From the NCBI GenBank assembly GCA_000442125.1, contig KE546975.1, forward strand, positions 496,001-560,000: 64,000 bases of DNA, given 5' to 3'. The notes beneath the pieces were generated by a model, which was not told where the DNA came from, searched no databases, and saw nothing but the letters and a program-made list of their open reading frames with translations. Position numbers and translations under genes: made by a program. Of this stretch, positions 46,821 through 61,988 are shown one piece after another. Within the stretch, counting starts at the first letter, position 1, and each line of letters starts with the position of its first letter. Source of the DNA: Opeltia flavorubescens (Eukaryota > Ascomycota > Lecanoromycetes > Teloschistales > Teloschistaceae).

Positions 46821-49800
46821 TATAAAACCGAAGGCCCAGCGGGTAAAAAGTTCGCAGGAGATAGGGCTATACCTAATATAAATAGCGCTTATATTTAGTA
46901 AAAACCCTATAGGTTTTAAACTATTAATTTTTTAATAATTAATTCTACTATTATTTAAATAAATATCTTCTATATTCTACTATATAGCTCCGTTAACCCG
47001 AGGTTCGCAGGTTATTTACCTAGCGATCTTATAATTCTAATTATTCCTTAATTATAAAGAGTTACTTAATAAAATAGCGAGAGGAATTTAAAAAGGAAGG
47101 CTTTATATATAAGCTTCGAAATAATCGAAAGCCTTATAAAAGGACTAAATTATAAAGTTTAGTGATAGCGAGTAAAATCTATTTAAAAACCCGGGCGGAA
47201 ATAATAAAAATAATCTGGTAAACGAATTTTCGTCTAGTAAAAAAAATATTAAAATAATAAGCGATTAAATAAATAGAATTTTTAATAAATTAATTTTATT
47301 AAAAAAAAACTAAAGTATAAATATTATAAGCTTAATTTTATATTTAAAAACTAAAATTAAAAAATAAATTATTAAAAACTCGTTTATAAATTATCGAATT
47401 AAAAATTAATACGGGCTATTAAAAATAGTATAGCGATAATTATTACCGGTTTTCTTTAAATATTAAATAAAAAGCTAATAAATCGAAAATATTTAATAAA
47501 TAGCTATATACTAAATATAAGGATTTAATATAATAGTTTATCGATTATAAAAAATATATTAATACTTTATAGAAAAATTTTTTTATTAAAAAGGAAAAAA
47601 TTTATTAAATAGCTTTTAGATTTAATAATAAATTTAAAGTTTAATAACGCGATTATATTAAATTATTAAATATTAAAAATAAAAGAACTAATTCTCGAAT
47701 CTCCAAAAAACGCTATTATATATCTTTTCTATTACTAAAATATACCCTAACATAGCTATTATATACCCTTTTATATCGGGTATAAATTAGGCTGAGGTAG
47801 GTTTAATACCAGGGTTATAGCTTTTAAATCCGATAACTTCGTTAAATTTTCGCGTTATTTATATACCTACTATATATATTTTACTATTTTATTTACTAAC
47901 CTTTTTTTCTCTACTATTATAAAGCTTCTACTATTATCTACTATTTAATTATTTAATTATTTTAACAAGCTTATTACCTTTATTAATAACTAGAGTTAAA
48001 ATTAAAGCTATATAGTACAAATTAAACGTTTTAAATTATATAACGGCGAAATTTTTAAAACGGAGCTATAATATTTAAAAGGAGGTATATATAAATCTAC
48101 TAGGTAAACGTACCGCGAAATATCTACCGCTAGGTATAATTATCTATTTAATATTTATACCGTTATAAGAATTATATTTAGTAGCCGGTAATAGCTTATA
48201 ATATAAAATATAGAATATAATTATAAGTTTTTTAAACTAGTAAACCTAGCTATCTACCGTTATAATAAAATTTTGAAAAATATTATCTATAAAATTAAAC
48301 GTTTTATTAATATAAGTATTAAACTCGGTTAAATTTTTACTTTATTCTACTAGTAAACCGACGATAAAAATAGGAGATTTTTTATTTATAAAAGCGATAT
48401 TAATAATATAAAGCGTATAATTAAATAGAAAGCTTTTAGCGGCTTTATACCTATATAAATATTAGTTAAAAAATTTAATAGCGGCGAGGATTAGTTTTTT
48501 AAAATAAAAATAAATAAGTTAAATTAATTAATTTATTTTTTTTTTATATATAATAAATCGATAAATTTACTAGAAAAAAATTATAAAATTTTTATTATAG
48601 ATTATACTTACAAAATTAATAAATTCTAATTACCTCTTTTAGCTATTTAAGATATTACCGCTATAGGCTTTTTATTTATAGTAGCCTTTATATTTTTTTT
48701 TAACAAAAAAAAAGCGGATTATAAATAGATATTAATATAGTTAAAAACCTTTTATTATTTAGTATATAATATTTCTAATCTAATAATTATTATTACTAAT
48801 ACTAATATAACTTTAAGAAACGCTTTTCAAATTATTCTTTTTCTAGCTATATATTTTCAATATATCTAGTATATAAATAAAAATATTACTAAATAAGTAG
48901 TTAAATATATACTATTTAAAAAAGAGCTTAAAGTATTTATAAAAATATAGTAGAAGGTTTTTTATATAAAATCTCTAAAAATTTATACGTATTTTTAGTA
49001 TAAAATTTAAAAGAAATACTATAAAGAATATTTAAATCTTATAAATTATATTTAATATATATAACTACTATTATATAAAAGAAAAATTATTATATATTAT
49101 TTAGATCGTATATTATATATAGAAATTATATCTACTAATTATTATAAAAATAGGTATATATTATTTAAAAGACGTTTCGAGCTTTTTATAAGCGATTTAT
49201 ATATAATAATAGAAAAAATAGCTATTTTTATTTCTAATTAAGTAGTTATCTACTATTAAAATATTATATAGGCGAAAAATTATATTTCTACTAGCTTTTT
49301 TATATCTATTCTCCAGGCTTTTAATTTTAAAATCTTAATTATAACTTGTAAAAAGATTCTCTAGTAGTATTTATAGCTAAAAAATTTATTTAAAAGTTAA
49401 AGGCTCGTTTTATATACTAGAATTTTTAAGAAAATAATAGGACTACTGTATAGCTATAAAATTTAGGAGATAATCTAATTAGTACTTAAAGGATATAGTA
49501 TTTTATTTCTAAAAGATATCTACCTATATTAGTACTATCATCCCCCTAATATTAAACGACCTCGCTATTAATAGCTACGGAATAGCAAAATTAATAAAAA
49601 TTACTAGTAGCGAGTAATTCCTAATATATATTTTAATCTTTTTAATATTATAAACGATAGCGAAAAATTTAATAAAAGCGATAAAAATATATATATATTT
49701 ATAAATAAAATCTCTAATTTTTATTACTACTAGTAGCGAGATCGCTTACTTATATATAGGTATAGCCGCTAGTAATTCTAGTAATAATAATAATACTTTT

Positions 49801-51207
49801 TTATTAGATATCGACTAAATTTTTATCGTTTTCGATCCTCTAATATAATAATAGGCTAAAGGACGGCTTTAAAATATTACTAAATCTAATATAGCTTCGA
49901 GAAAGCGCTAGCGAGTCTACGAAAATAATATTAAAAAGGAGCTATTATTATTTAAAGTAGCTGAAATCTATACTATTAAATAGCGTAAGTAAATTACGGC
50001 GGAGAAAGCGGCGGAAAAAATAAAGGAAACGGCGGTATTAATAAGGGAGAAGATAATAAAAAAAACAGCGGAAAAAGCGGCAAAAAAAGCGAAGGCGAAA
50101 GTAATAAAAACTTATAGCCTAGGTATTAAATAGAGTTATACTAACTAGTAAAGATTTACGTATAATATAACTTCTAAAGACGTTATATATAAAAGAGGAA
50201 CTATAAAGTATATATTTTATTTCTAAACTATATAGATAGATAAATAGTAGTAGAAAAAGTAGATAAAAACGTTTATTTATATATATTATAAACTAATATA
50301 ATATATATTATATAAATAATATAATTTAAAATTAAAAATATTTATAAACGTTTTAATTTAAATATTTAAAAAGTTATTTAAATTAATTAATTAAATATAA
50401 ATTTTTAAAAATAAATAAATTTTTATCTAGCGGTATAAAAAATAGCGGGTAAAATACGGAATTTCTATAAACTAATTAACGTAATTATACTTATTAAGTT
50501 ATAATTTTACTTTTTTCGAAAGGGTATATAATAGCTATTTTAGGGTGTATTTTAGTTATTTAGGGGGTGTATAATAGCGTTTTTTAGGGATTCGAGAATT
50601 AGTTTTCAAAAATAAATCGTTTATTTAAAACGATTTTACCGAATATTATAAAAATATATTTAATAATTTAACGATCCGAAATATATAAATAAAAGCCTAG
50701 CTAAAACCTATAAAATAACTAGAATTATAATTAATATTTATATTCGATTAGTATCTATAATAGTAATATAACGATCTAGATTATTTAATAAATAAATTTA
50801 TAAAAATTTTTTATCTATAAATTAAAATAGATAAGCGAATTAGTAATAAAACGCTATAAAATTTTAAAAAATCGAAAATTTATTAAATTTTTTTTTAAAA
50901 TATATTACGCTAAAATAATATTTATAAAAAATAAATACTATATTTAAATTAAAATATAAAATATATAATAAAATTATCTAATCCTTTAAATAAAATAGCC
51001 GGGGGAAAAATTTATAAAAAAAAAAAAAAAATTTAAATCGCGGTAAAAATTGTAATTAGAATTTAATTATTTAAAACGCTTAAAAAACTATAAAAAAATA
51101 GTATCTAAAATAAAATATTAGATTTATAAGGCTAAAAAATATAAAATAGATAATTTTATATATTTTAGATTTATAGAAAAGCAGGAAAAATATAATAAAG
51201 GAAAATA
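46821..51207 (+). mobile_element. Gypsy-1 third copy: LTR plus gag, interrupted
   Basis: The LTR is at 46,821-47,033. Its gag region runs 47,034-47,683 and resumes 50,608-51,207 after a nested DNA transposon; together about 1,250 bp, matching the gag length of the other copy. It then stops at the Gypsy-2 5' LTR. It is broken throughout and the rest lies outside the window. Confidence 0.8.
47684..50607 (+). mobile_element. Mutator-like (MULE) DNA transposon, RIP-degraded
   Basis: About 2.92 kb flanked by the 9-bp repeat AAAAATAAA (47,675-47,683 and 50,608-50,616). Removing it restores the Gypsy-1 gag sequence. Terminal inverted repeats extend about 85 bp, starting ACTAATTCTCGAATC on both ends and differing mostly by C/T. 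On the plus strand around 48,590-48,720 a MULE/FAR1-type transposase segment is recognisable (DYTYKTNKF, then LPLLAI), and a Lys/Ala-rich tail is encoded near 49,990-50,110. Long inverted repeats, a 9-bp target duplication and this motif together fit the Mutator superfamily (Hop-like in fungi). Stops interrupt every frame, so it is not autonomous now. Confidence 0.85.
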
Positions 51208-54200
51208 TTACGGCTATACTATATAAGTAAAAGGCTAATAAGGTAGATAGGGCTAAATAGCTATTGTAGCTCGAAGAAGGCCTTTTAAATATATTTATTT
51301 AATTAGGTTTAGCGCCTTTTAACGCCTATATTTATTTAATTATAGATTTTATAAATAGATAATTCCTGACCTTTAATATAATATTATTATCCTATATTTA
51401 TTATATAATAAATAATAGTAATTAAAAGTAATTTATATAAAATATAATACTATTAATTTCTATATATATATACTATTAACTATTATATAATACTAAATCT
51501 TTTAAATAGATTTAGTACTCTATTATTTATTAAACTACCGTTTTTATACTAATATTCGGTTAATAGAGTTAACTAATATATATTTTAGCTTCTAGCCTTT
51601 CTAATAAAGTCCTAGGTATTTTTTATAATAATTTAGAGGATTTAATCGATTTTATTATTATACTAGCTTTTATTATAACTACCTTCTATATTAAAAAGTT
51701 TTAAAAATATATTAAATAGTTTTTAAAATAGAATCGGGCCTTTATAATAATCTTTAGAGTTTATATCGACTATATCTATAAAAAAAGTTTAGGCCTATAT
51801 CGTTTTTTAATATAAAAATCTTCTAATAGCCGGGCAATTTAAACTAATATAATAAAAGCTAGTATAGCTCCTATTACTATTTACCTTATAAATTAAAGCG
51901 AGTATCTATAAATTTTTACTAAAATAATAAACGATTTTTATAATAACGCTATTATAATTTTAAAAAAACGAAGACTTTTAAGTTTACGCTTAAAAACTAG
52001 TTATAAATTTTATTTAGAATAGTTTAAACTTTTTCTTTTATCTTTTAAACTCGCTAGAAGATTTATAATAGTTTAATAAATTTATAAATATTACCGAATT
52101 TATTAATATATTTAAATAGCGAAACTATATTTCTAATATTATATCCAGCCTATTTTATTTAATAAAATTGAAAAAAAGCGTTATACCGCCGCTAAATATA
52201 GTAGGAATTCTAATATAATAATAAGAGGGTAGATCTATAAATAATAGTAATTTATTATAATAATAATAAATTTCTTTAAATAGGTAATTATTTATAAACG
52301 CCTATTTAATTTAATTATTAGAATTTTTTAGATAGAATTTCTAGAATTAAATAATTATTATATTAGTAAATCTAATAACTATATTAATAATTACTAAATT
52401 ATAATAAAGGGCTTATAATATTAATCTATTTTAATTAAATAATAATAAACCGCCCGTAAAATTTATAAAATTATATAATATCTATTATAATATATATATT
52501 TTTATATAGTATATAAAAATTAAATATAAAACGATAGATATATTATTAATATATTATAATTTAAATTTTTATTTATAAAGCGAAGTAGTTATATAATTTA
52601 TTATTATAATTAGTAAATTTACCCGTAAATCGCTATAATTAAGCGACGGTATTAAATTATAATATATATTTTTTAAAAACTATTTTAGCGAGCTATTATC
52701 TATTATATTAATATAGCTAAAATAGATATATAATATTATTAATAATATATAGATTTAAAAGGACCTTTTAAAATATTTTAATAATATTATTATTAAAATA
52801 AAAAATATAAAAATAGTATCTATTAAAAATATTTAAATAATAATTAATATTAAATATTTTAACGTTTAATTATAAATATTAATTTTAAATAAAACTATAA
52901 TAATTACTATTAAAGCCTTCTATAAATTTTTTTAAAATAAAAAAAATAATTAATTTAATATTTATAATAATAATAAAAACCGCGAAGCGCTAAAATTAAA
53001 CCCTTTATAAAAAAATTAAAATAAATAATATAAAAAAATAGTAGTATACTAGCTATTATAAAATAACTTTTTTTATATATTTAGATATTTATTTATATAC
53101 TTAAATTATATATAAAAAAACCAGCCGAATATATTTTCTACTATATATTAATACTGGAATCCTTTTACGGTCCTATAAGCTTTATTAATTAAAAACGAGC
53201 TTAATATATAGAATAATTAGCGTATTATTTAAAATAATTATTAATAGTTTCCGCCTAAAACTAATACTCTATTATAATAAAATTAAATCGAAAACTAGTA
53301 AAACTATAGCTATTAATAGTATAATAATAGCCGGAATTTATATAAAAGCCGCTAGCCGAATAACTAGCGAGTTTATTTCTAATAGGAAGCTTCCGGCGAG
53401 TAAATTTTAGGTAATAAAATAAGATAATACTAGAATTATAAGAATAGTTTCTATTAATTAACGGATTTTACTAGAATTAAATATATAATAGATAAAAAGC
53501 CTAATAAAGCTTTATATATTACTATTAAAGATTCTAATTAATATAATATTATAATAAAATTTTATTTTATTATAATAAAGCGTACGGTATTTAAATTTAA
53601 ACTAGTTAAAATATATTAATATAATAAATACGACGAGATTTTTAAATTAAATAATATTTTATATTATTATTTACGCGCTAGCTATAATAGAAAACTATTT
53701 CTAGCTATAACTATTATAATTAAACTAACTATTAAACTAAATATTCTAGTAGTACTAATATAAATTTATTTAAAATTAATTAAATTATTTAAAAATATAC
53801 TAAAAAATATTAAACTAGAAATTATTAAATAGCTACTATTATAAATACCCTAATTAATTTATTTAATTATAAAGGATATACTAATAATAGGTTTTACCTT
53901 CTAAAAATATTATTATATAACCGTAAATATTCGTTTATAATTTAATATAAAAAATTATAACTTCTATTAAAATTTATACTATATAATAAATCTAATTAAT
54001 CGAAAATTTCTATTAAAATAACTACCGTAGGCTATAATTTAAAAACTACTAGTTTTTATAAATAGTAAAAATATTAATAAAAGGCGATATAATACTACTA
54101 AATTTATTATTATTAAAATTTTTATACTTAATAAAAGGGCTATAAAATTTACTATTATTACGCGCGAGTTTTATTTAATAAATAATTTAAGCGCTAATAT

Positions 54201-54947
54201 ATTTATTAATATCGATATTATAAAATTAAAAAATATTAATATATATTTATTTATAAATTTAATAACTATTAGCTTTTATAATAATATAATAATACTAATC
54301 GCTATTAATATTAAAAATATTAAAATAAGTATTTTTATCTATAATGTTTAATATATTATAATACTATTATATACTAGTAAAATCGTAAAAATTACTAGTT
54401 TATATTAAAAATCTCTAAATCTTCTATAAAATTATAACCTTATCTATAAGCTAAAAATCTTAAATACTCTTACTAATTATATATATATTATAGATTATAT
54501 TTTTTAATAAATCTATATTTAGAATAATTTATTATTTTTTATTTAATTAACTATAAAAACTTAATAAAATATTATTTATAAATATAAAGCTAATAAATAC
54601 TATTAAATTAACTTAAAAAATTATAAACTAGTTATTAAAACGTTAAAATAAAAGTTTAAATCGTTTTTAAAGAATTTTAAACGCTATATAATAACTATTA
54701 TAATAGTTATTATAATTTTAAATACCGCTATTATACTATTTATTAATTTTAATTATTAAACGGAAATAGTATATTTTATAAAAGTAATAATTTTTAGAAT
54801 ATAAATTAAACGAGCTGCTTTAGCTATTTTAATTAAACGCTACCCGCGCCTATAATAAAATACCGGTAATGTAATTAATATACCGGAATTAAAATATATA
54901 GATATTCTATTAATAAAAAATTACGAGTAGATTTATAAATTTAAATA
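51208..54947 (+). mobile_element. Gypsy-2 LTR retrotransposon, left part
   Basis: A 5' LTR of about 205 bp (51,208-51,412) matches the inverted LTR at 40,779-40,985. The internal region continues to 54,947, where a Copia element is inserted. Comparison with the inverted copy shows the two flanks are continuous there. It is broken throughout. Confidence 0.75.
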
Positions 54948-57900
54948 TATCGAAAGTATATAAGTAGTATACCGCCAAGTATACCAAAACGGGTACTTCT
55001 ATAAAGTCTTAGTAGAGCTTTATTTACCTAATCGAGTTAGATTAGTATAGAAATATCCCTAGCTACTAGATTTATCTATATATAAAATGGATAAAGCCCA
55101 CTAGTTAATCAATTAAATAGTATTTTATATATATAATTTTAATAGGTTATAAGCTCGGAGTTTATAGCTACTTATTTTTACTATTATATTATTTAATTTA
55201 TTACCCCTGCTTTTATATAAATACCTTTTAGTATTACTAATATATACTATAGCTAGATACTTACCAGAACTCCTTATAGAGCTTATAACCAGACGAGTAA
55301 TATATAGAATTTCTAAGTAGAATAAAAGAAAGAAGGGAACGAGTTTAGCTTATAGCTATTATATATTATCTACTATAGATTTTAGGCCTTATATACTAAT
55401 ATAATCTAGATTTATCGACTAAGTTAATCTATATATTCATCCTTTATATACTTACCTATTAGATAACTACTATACCAAACTTCGGGTGGAATGCTAATCT
55501 ACTATATAGTTGTATTTTATTATTCCCTAGGAAACGGTATAAATTTAGATAATATAAAGCTATTATTAGCTAATAAAACGCGCTACGGCGCCCCTTTAAG
55601 CTATTTTCCCTACTATTCTAGGAAAAATTTAGATATTTAGATAGTTGTATAGATATATACTAGTATTACTAGTAATTTTAGATATAAATAAACTAACTAG
55701 CGTTATTATAGTACCAGATTTTACCTATAAAAAGGGGGTTAGTTAATAGTTTTTCTAGCTATTATATTCTATTATCGATTATTCGCAGTGGTTAGAAAGT
55801 CTAGAATATATCTATTAACTACTAAAACTATTATATATTATATTATTAGATAGAAAGCCTTTATATACTTATTATCTATTTTCCCAGCCTTTATATTACT
55901 AGCTATATTAGCTATAATAAATATATTAGAGTAATATCAACCTTTACTATTTAAAGTTCCTTTTTATTTATATAAAGTAAATAAATAATTTAAAAACTTT
56001 ATTAAAGGACGTTTTTTTAAAGACCTACCTCTAAATTTTTATATATAACGCGTCGATAAAAATTTTTATCGAATTATTAAATAGTTTTAGATTATTAACG
56101 AAGACTAATAGCTCTTAAATACTACTAGACGTGATTCTAATAAGCTTAATAATTAGGACTCTAATTATTAACTATCTAGTCGATTATTTTTTCTATTAGT
56201 ATAGTTAATTAAAACTAAAACCGATATTAATAGTCTATTTATATTTCTATTACTATTATATTTCTTTAATCTAGCGGTTAATATACCTTCTAATAGTTTT
56301 TTTATTTTTTTTTCGCCTTTATTTTTTTTTACCGATTTCTATACCTAGTCGTTTATAGACTCCTAGCTATTTATATCTATTAAACTCGTGAGGTTAAAGT
56401 AAACTTACCGGTATTATATCTATTAATAAAAATACTATTAAATTAAAAAGCTTAAACTTTTTAATTCTATTTATTCTAATATTAAATATTTTTAATAACT
56501 AGAAGCTATAGAACCGTCGTGTTAAAGAATTTTTACTAATTAATAAACTAAATAGTATTTTTAAAAAAGTTTCTAAATATTATATATCTATTCCTTTATA
56601 ATAATACCGGAATAAAAAAATATATAAAATTATTAAAATAATTTATAAACTAAATATCTATACTTTTATAAAATATATAAATATCCTATTATAAATAATT
56701 ATTAAGTTTAAAGTTAGTTTTAAATTATAAAAAACCGTTAATTTAAAATAAATCTAGGCCTATTTTAATAATCTTTATTATTTATAATTTAAGAATATCG
56801 AGGAATATATAACGAAATTTTACCGCCTAAATAACAAATTTATAACTATAGATTTCGCTTTTTTTAAATTAATATTTATTAATAAATTTCTTTTAAGCTT
56901 TAAATCTAATTTTTTAATTTTTTATACTATATTTACTACTATTAATATTATTATATCTAAAGCCGGTATATAAAACGTTACTTTAAATAAAATAGTCTAT
57001 ATAATTAAAAAGAAAGAATATTTTTAATAAATTAATACCTTTATTAATTTAACGGCGATAGTAGCTATAAATAATAAAAAACGCCTAGTAGACTAGTATA
57101 CTATTTATAAGAAACTAGGTTATTTAGCTAAAAATTATTTTAAAGGCCATTCTAAACTCCGTTTAAAATAATATAAAAAAAGCCGAGATAGTTATAAAAA
57201 TAGCTGTAGAGGTAGTCGTAAAGATTATAATAATTATAGCGGTTATAATAATAATAAAAATAGTAATAAAAATAATAAAAATTAAAAAAATAATAATAAA
57301 AAGCGCTATTATAATAATAATAATAACTCGCGCTTTAAATCTAAAAAAAATAAGTAGGAAAACGATAAAAAAACCCCCGTCGGTTTTTTAATAATAGTTA
57401 TACTATTAGCTATTAATTTAGATCTAGTTAATAACTAAATATTTAATAGTATTTACTTATAATATACTATTTTTTAGAAATATTTATTAAATAACCTTTA
57501 TCTATTTAAGCGGATATAAATAATAAGATACTTTAGCGCTAAAAATAGTTTAATATATATAGATATATTAAAGCTCTAGTATATATTTAATAAAAAACTA
57601 AAGCTGGTAATAATTTTAAATATTTAATATACGCTAGAATTAGTAGCTAATCTTCTATTAATAAATTAATTTTAGAAAAAAGGTATTAAATTTAAACTAT
57701 TAGAAGAAAGCTTTTATTTTAATTTTAGAACCTTTAAAACTATATTAACTACTAGTAAATGTAATAGATATTATTTATTATACCTAGCTAAAGTATTTTT
57801 ATCAGCGTTATTAAAAGCTATAAATATATCTTTAATAGTTATTAGTAAAAAGGTCGAAAAAATCTAGTATACCTATTTAGGCTATATTAATAACTAGAAT

Positions 57901-60900
57901 TTTTAAAAGCTTACCGGTTAATTAACTAGTATTAATTTAAAAAAGATTCTAAATAATTATATATATAAATTTTATACTATTAATAAATACTATAATTATT
58001 TTTATATTTTATTAATTAAATTTAATAAACTACTAATAGAGTTGATTTACTTAAATACTATAGATTTTATTTAATTATTCCTTTACTAGCTTCCTATAGT
58101 TTATAATAGTATTATCTATATATTAATCTTTTTAAATAATATAATCTAAATCTATAGCGTATTCTATAATAAAACGAAGAACGCTGAAACCACTTATACC
58201 TACTAGAATAAATTTCGGGCCTTATATAAAATAGGTTTCTATAAAATTAAACATTTTTAAAATAATAATAGTAGTGAGTATAAAAATAAATTCTTTATTA
58301 CTAACTTCGTAAAACGCGGTATATACTAGAAATATATTATCTTTAAAAATTTATAATAGAATAGAGCTACTAAATACTTTAAATAAATAATTATATATAA
58401 AGCTTATCTAATATTTATTACTAATAATATAGATTTAAAATACTACCCTTTTTTTATTAAAATTATTATCTTCTTTTATATTTAATTATTAAATAATAAA
58501 TTTAATAGTATAATACTATATTAAAAAATATATAAAATTCTATTAGATTTATTTAAACTTTATATTTTAGATTTAACTATATATTTTTTTTATATATATT
58601 ACCTTTATAAATTCAACTTCTATATTAAACGCTATATCTATATTAATTATTTTTCGAATAGTATATATAATTTAATAAGGCTTAATAATAAAATTATTTA
58701 TTATTTTTTAGTAAAATTCGATAAATTTAATAACCCGGATATAAATAATATTAAAAATAGTAACGATAAACTAAAATAACTCGAGCTAGCTTTTAAACGG
58801 TAATAGTTTTAAGGGCGGCCTCTATATATAAATACTAGAAGGTTATTTTCTAAATAAATATTATATATAAATTAAAAATCCGCGGTATATAACTAATTAA
58901 CGTCTTTATTATTAACGTTATTATAGTCTATATTAGACTTATTATTAGAATTCTTCCTTTTATTATCGCCGATAATATAAATATATCGTAGTAAACGGCT
59001 TATAATAAAAATAACTAGTTTAATTTAAAGTTATTTTATTAATATTCTAATTAATATCTTTAAAAGCTATTTATAACTACGCCTTCTTTAATTATTATTT
59101 AGATTACTAGATCTAATTATATTCCTATCTGCCCTATTTAATAAAATAGGCCCTAGAAGTAATTTTCTAGAGTCTAGGATATATAGGGAAGCTATAGCTA
59201 GGCCGTACGCCGAATAGTAGAAATAAGTAATAGAAAAAAAGCTAGAGTCTTTAGAGTATAATAATATATAGATAATATATATTAAGCGATTACTACCCTT
59301 TATATAATTTATTTTACTAGCTATTAGGTTTTTAAAGTTAAACGAAATATATATAATAATATTATAAAGTTTAAAATATAATAAATAGTCTATAGCTTTT
59401 TATAATAGTCTAATATTAATTATAATAAAATTTTTCCTTCGATAATAAAACTAATAAATTATAAAATAATTTTTATTATAATAGCTATTCTAGATTTTAA
59501 AATTAACTAGATAAATATAAAAATAACTTTTCTATATAATAAAATTAAAGAAGTTATATACGTAAAATACCTTTATAATTTTAATAATTTTAATCTTATT
59601 TATAAATTAAATAAAGCTTTATATAAATTTAAATAAAGCTCTCGAGTTTAATATAAATACCTCGCTTATTTTTTTAAAATAATTAGTTTTTAATTTTTAT
59701 TATCTAATTATAATATATTCTATAATAGATATATTATTAGTAATATATATATAAATAATATTCTTATTTATAAATACCGCTTAAAGATTAATACTATTAA
59801 AAAATAAATTAATAATACTTTTTAAATATTAAATTTAGGTTTTATTAACTATTATTTAAGTATAAAAGTTACTAGAAACCGTAAAGCTAGTATTTTTTAT
59901 TTTAGTTAAATAATTTATATTAAATAAGTTTTAAGCGATTATAGAATAATATAATATAAATTAATCTATACGCTAATAATAATTAATTATTATTTAATTT
60001 CTTCTATTAACCTATAATATAAATATCTAGTAAAATTAAAGCGCTAATATTAAAGTATAATAGACTTATTAATATATATTATACTAGAAACTCGGTTTAA
60101 TATTATTTATACGGTATTAATAATTAGCCGCTTTATATTAAATCCGATAAAATTATACTTTATTACTATTCAGCGGATATTTCGATATTTATAAGCTACT
60201 AAAGATTTAGTTTTAGTATATACCAGGGGTTTAGAATAATTAAAAAACTAGACGAATTTAGATTAAGCTAGTAATTATAATACGAGGCGTTTTATATCTA
60301 GTTATATCTTTTATATTAATAATAGCGCTATTAGCTAGTTATTTAAATAATAGAATATAGTAGTACTATCCACTTATAAAACGAAATATAAAGGTTAAAT
60401 TTAGGCGATTAAAAAAATAATCTAGTTATAAAATTTATTTAGTTAATTATCTATTAATAATATAAATAATTTAAATTCGGAATTAATAATAATAATACTC
60501 TACGGTGATAACTAGGGGGCTATTATTCTAGTTAAGAATCTTTAGTTTTATAAGCGTATTAAATATATAGATATTAAAATTAAATTTTTATATAAATAAC
60601 TAAATAAAGAAATAATAAATCTAGCTTTTATATTTATAGATAAATAAGTTATTAATAAACTAACTAAAGCTTTTAATAGACCAGCTTTTAAACGCTTCTA
60701 TAATATATTAAATCTTTAATAACTAGAAAACTATATATCGTTAATACTATTAAAGATAAAATCTAAATAATTATATATATACTATAAAATAAATCTTTAA
60801 TTCGTCTTATTTTATTATTATTATTAAAACTTGTTTTAATTTTTTATTTTAAACTATAAAAGCCTTAAAAATCTACTAGGTTATAGAATAAACTTATTTT

Positions 60901-61988
60901 TATTACTAAATACTAGGAATTATCCGCTATAAACGCGTTATATACGGTCTTAATATACTTCCGGGCGTAATTTATAAGCGTAATTTATTATAATACTATA
61001 AATATTTTTATTAATAATATTACTAATTTTTATCTAATTAACGCTATATTTATATAAGGTATTTAAGTATCTTATAGCTATAAACCCTTATTATTAAATT
61101 AGGTATATAACGCCTATAGCTACCGTTATAGACTCGCCGCTATTTACTTAATTATTAATATATAAAATCGTTATAAAGTAATAAAAGGCTTTATTCCTAT
61201 ATATCCTACGGGCCTGTTTTTATCTAGAATTCGCGAATCTAAACTCGTAGTAAAATTTTGTTTTTAAAATATATACGAAAGTATAAAAAGGGTATATTAA
61301 TTACTAGAAGTATATTATATTATTAAAAAGTATATTAAATTACTAGAATATATTATATTACTATAAATATAAGAAGTATATAATATTACTAGAAGTATAT
61401 TACACGAAATTCCTTTTTTATAAATAATAAGAGAGGTCGGTAAAATATACTTAGTAATTAATTCCTATTAAAGTCGGTAAAATAGATCCGTAATAAGTAA
61501 AATAAATACGTGTATTATAGTAAATTAGTATTAATACCGTATAAAAGCACGCCGCTGCTATAGAGGGTTTAATACTATAGGAGCTCTATATTAGCTATTC
61601 TATACTAAATCATTTGGCGCTAAAGAGCCCACTAGAATTACTAGAATAGCTGGCTAATAAATCTATAGGAGCTCTAGATTCCTATCTTTTTCATCTGGTT
61701 TCCTCTACTTCTTTTTCGATTGACGTAACTATATATATATCTATTCTTTTTTTTCTGCTAAGACGTTAGCAATATAGTACTTATATAGGAGTATCGAAAG
61801 TATATAAGCAGTATACCGCTAAGTATACTAAGACGGGTACTCCCGCAGAGTTTTAGTAAAGCTTTACTTATCTAATCGGGTTAGATTAATATGGAAGTAT
61901 CCCTAGCCACTAGATTTATCTGTATATAGAGTGGGCAGAGCCCATTGATTAGTCAATCAAGTAGTATTTTATATATATAATTTTAATA
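54948..61988 (+). mobile_element. Ty1/Copia LTR retrotransposon nested in Gypsy-2
   Basis: Two 197-bp LTRs (54,948-55,144; 61,792-61,988) start TATCGAAAG and end ATTTTAATA. A leader of about 1.2 kb follows the first. Parts are gag with a zinc-knuckle region near 57,090-57,170, protease/pre-integrase (about 57,400-58,050), integrase (about 58,050-58,750), reverse transcriptase (about 59,100-60,000) and RNase H (about 60,100-60,730). Integrase before reverse transcriptase defines Copia. Flanking AAATA/AGATA is an imperfect 5-bp target duplication. It is broken by very many changes, but its 3' kilobase is less mutated than its surroundings. Confidence 0.85.
61291..61404. repeat. Short tandem repeats in the Copia 3' region
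   Basis: About five irregular copies of a unit of about 20-24 bp containing TTACTAGAAGTATATTA. They lie between the RNase H part and the 3' LTR and are probably part of the element's untranslated region. Confidence 0.65.

Noticed and set aside
47675-50616. Tc1/pogo identity for the nested DNA transposon, suggested by its Lys/Ala-rich tail
   Set aside because: A TA duplication does not fit the inverted-repeat ends, while the 9-bp duplication, long inverted repeats and the transposase trace fit Mutator-like elements.
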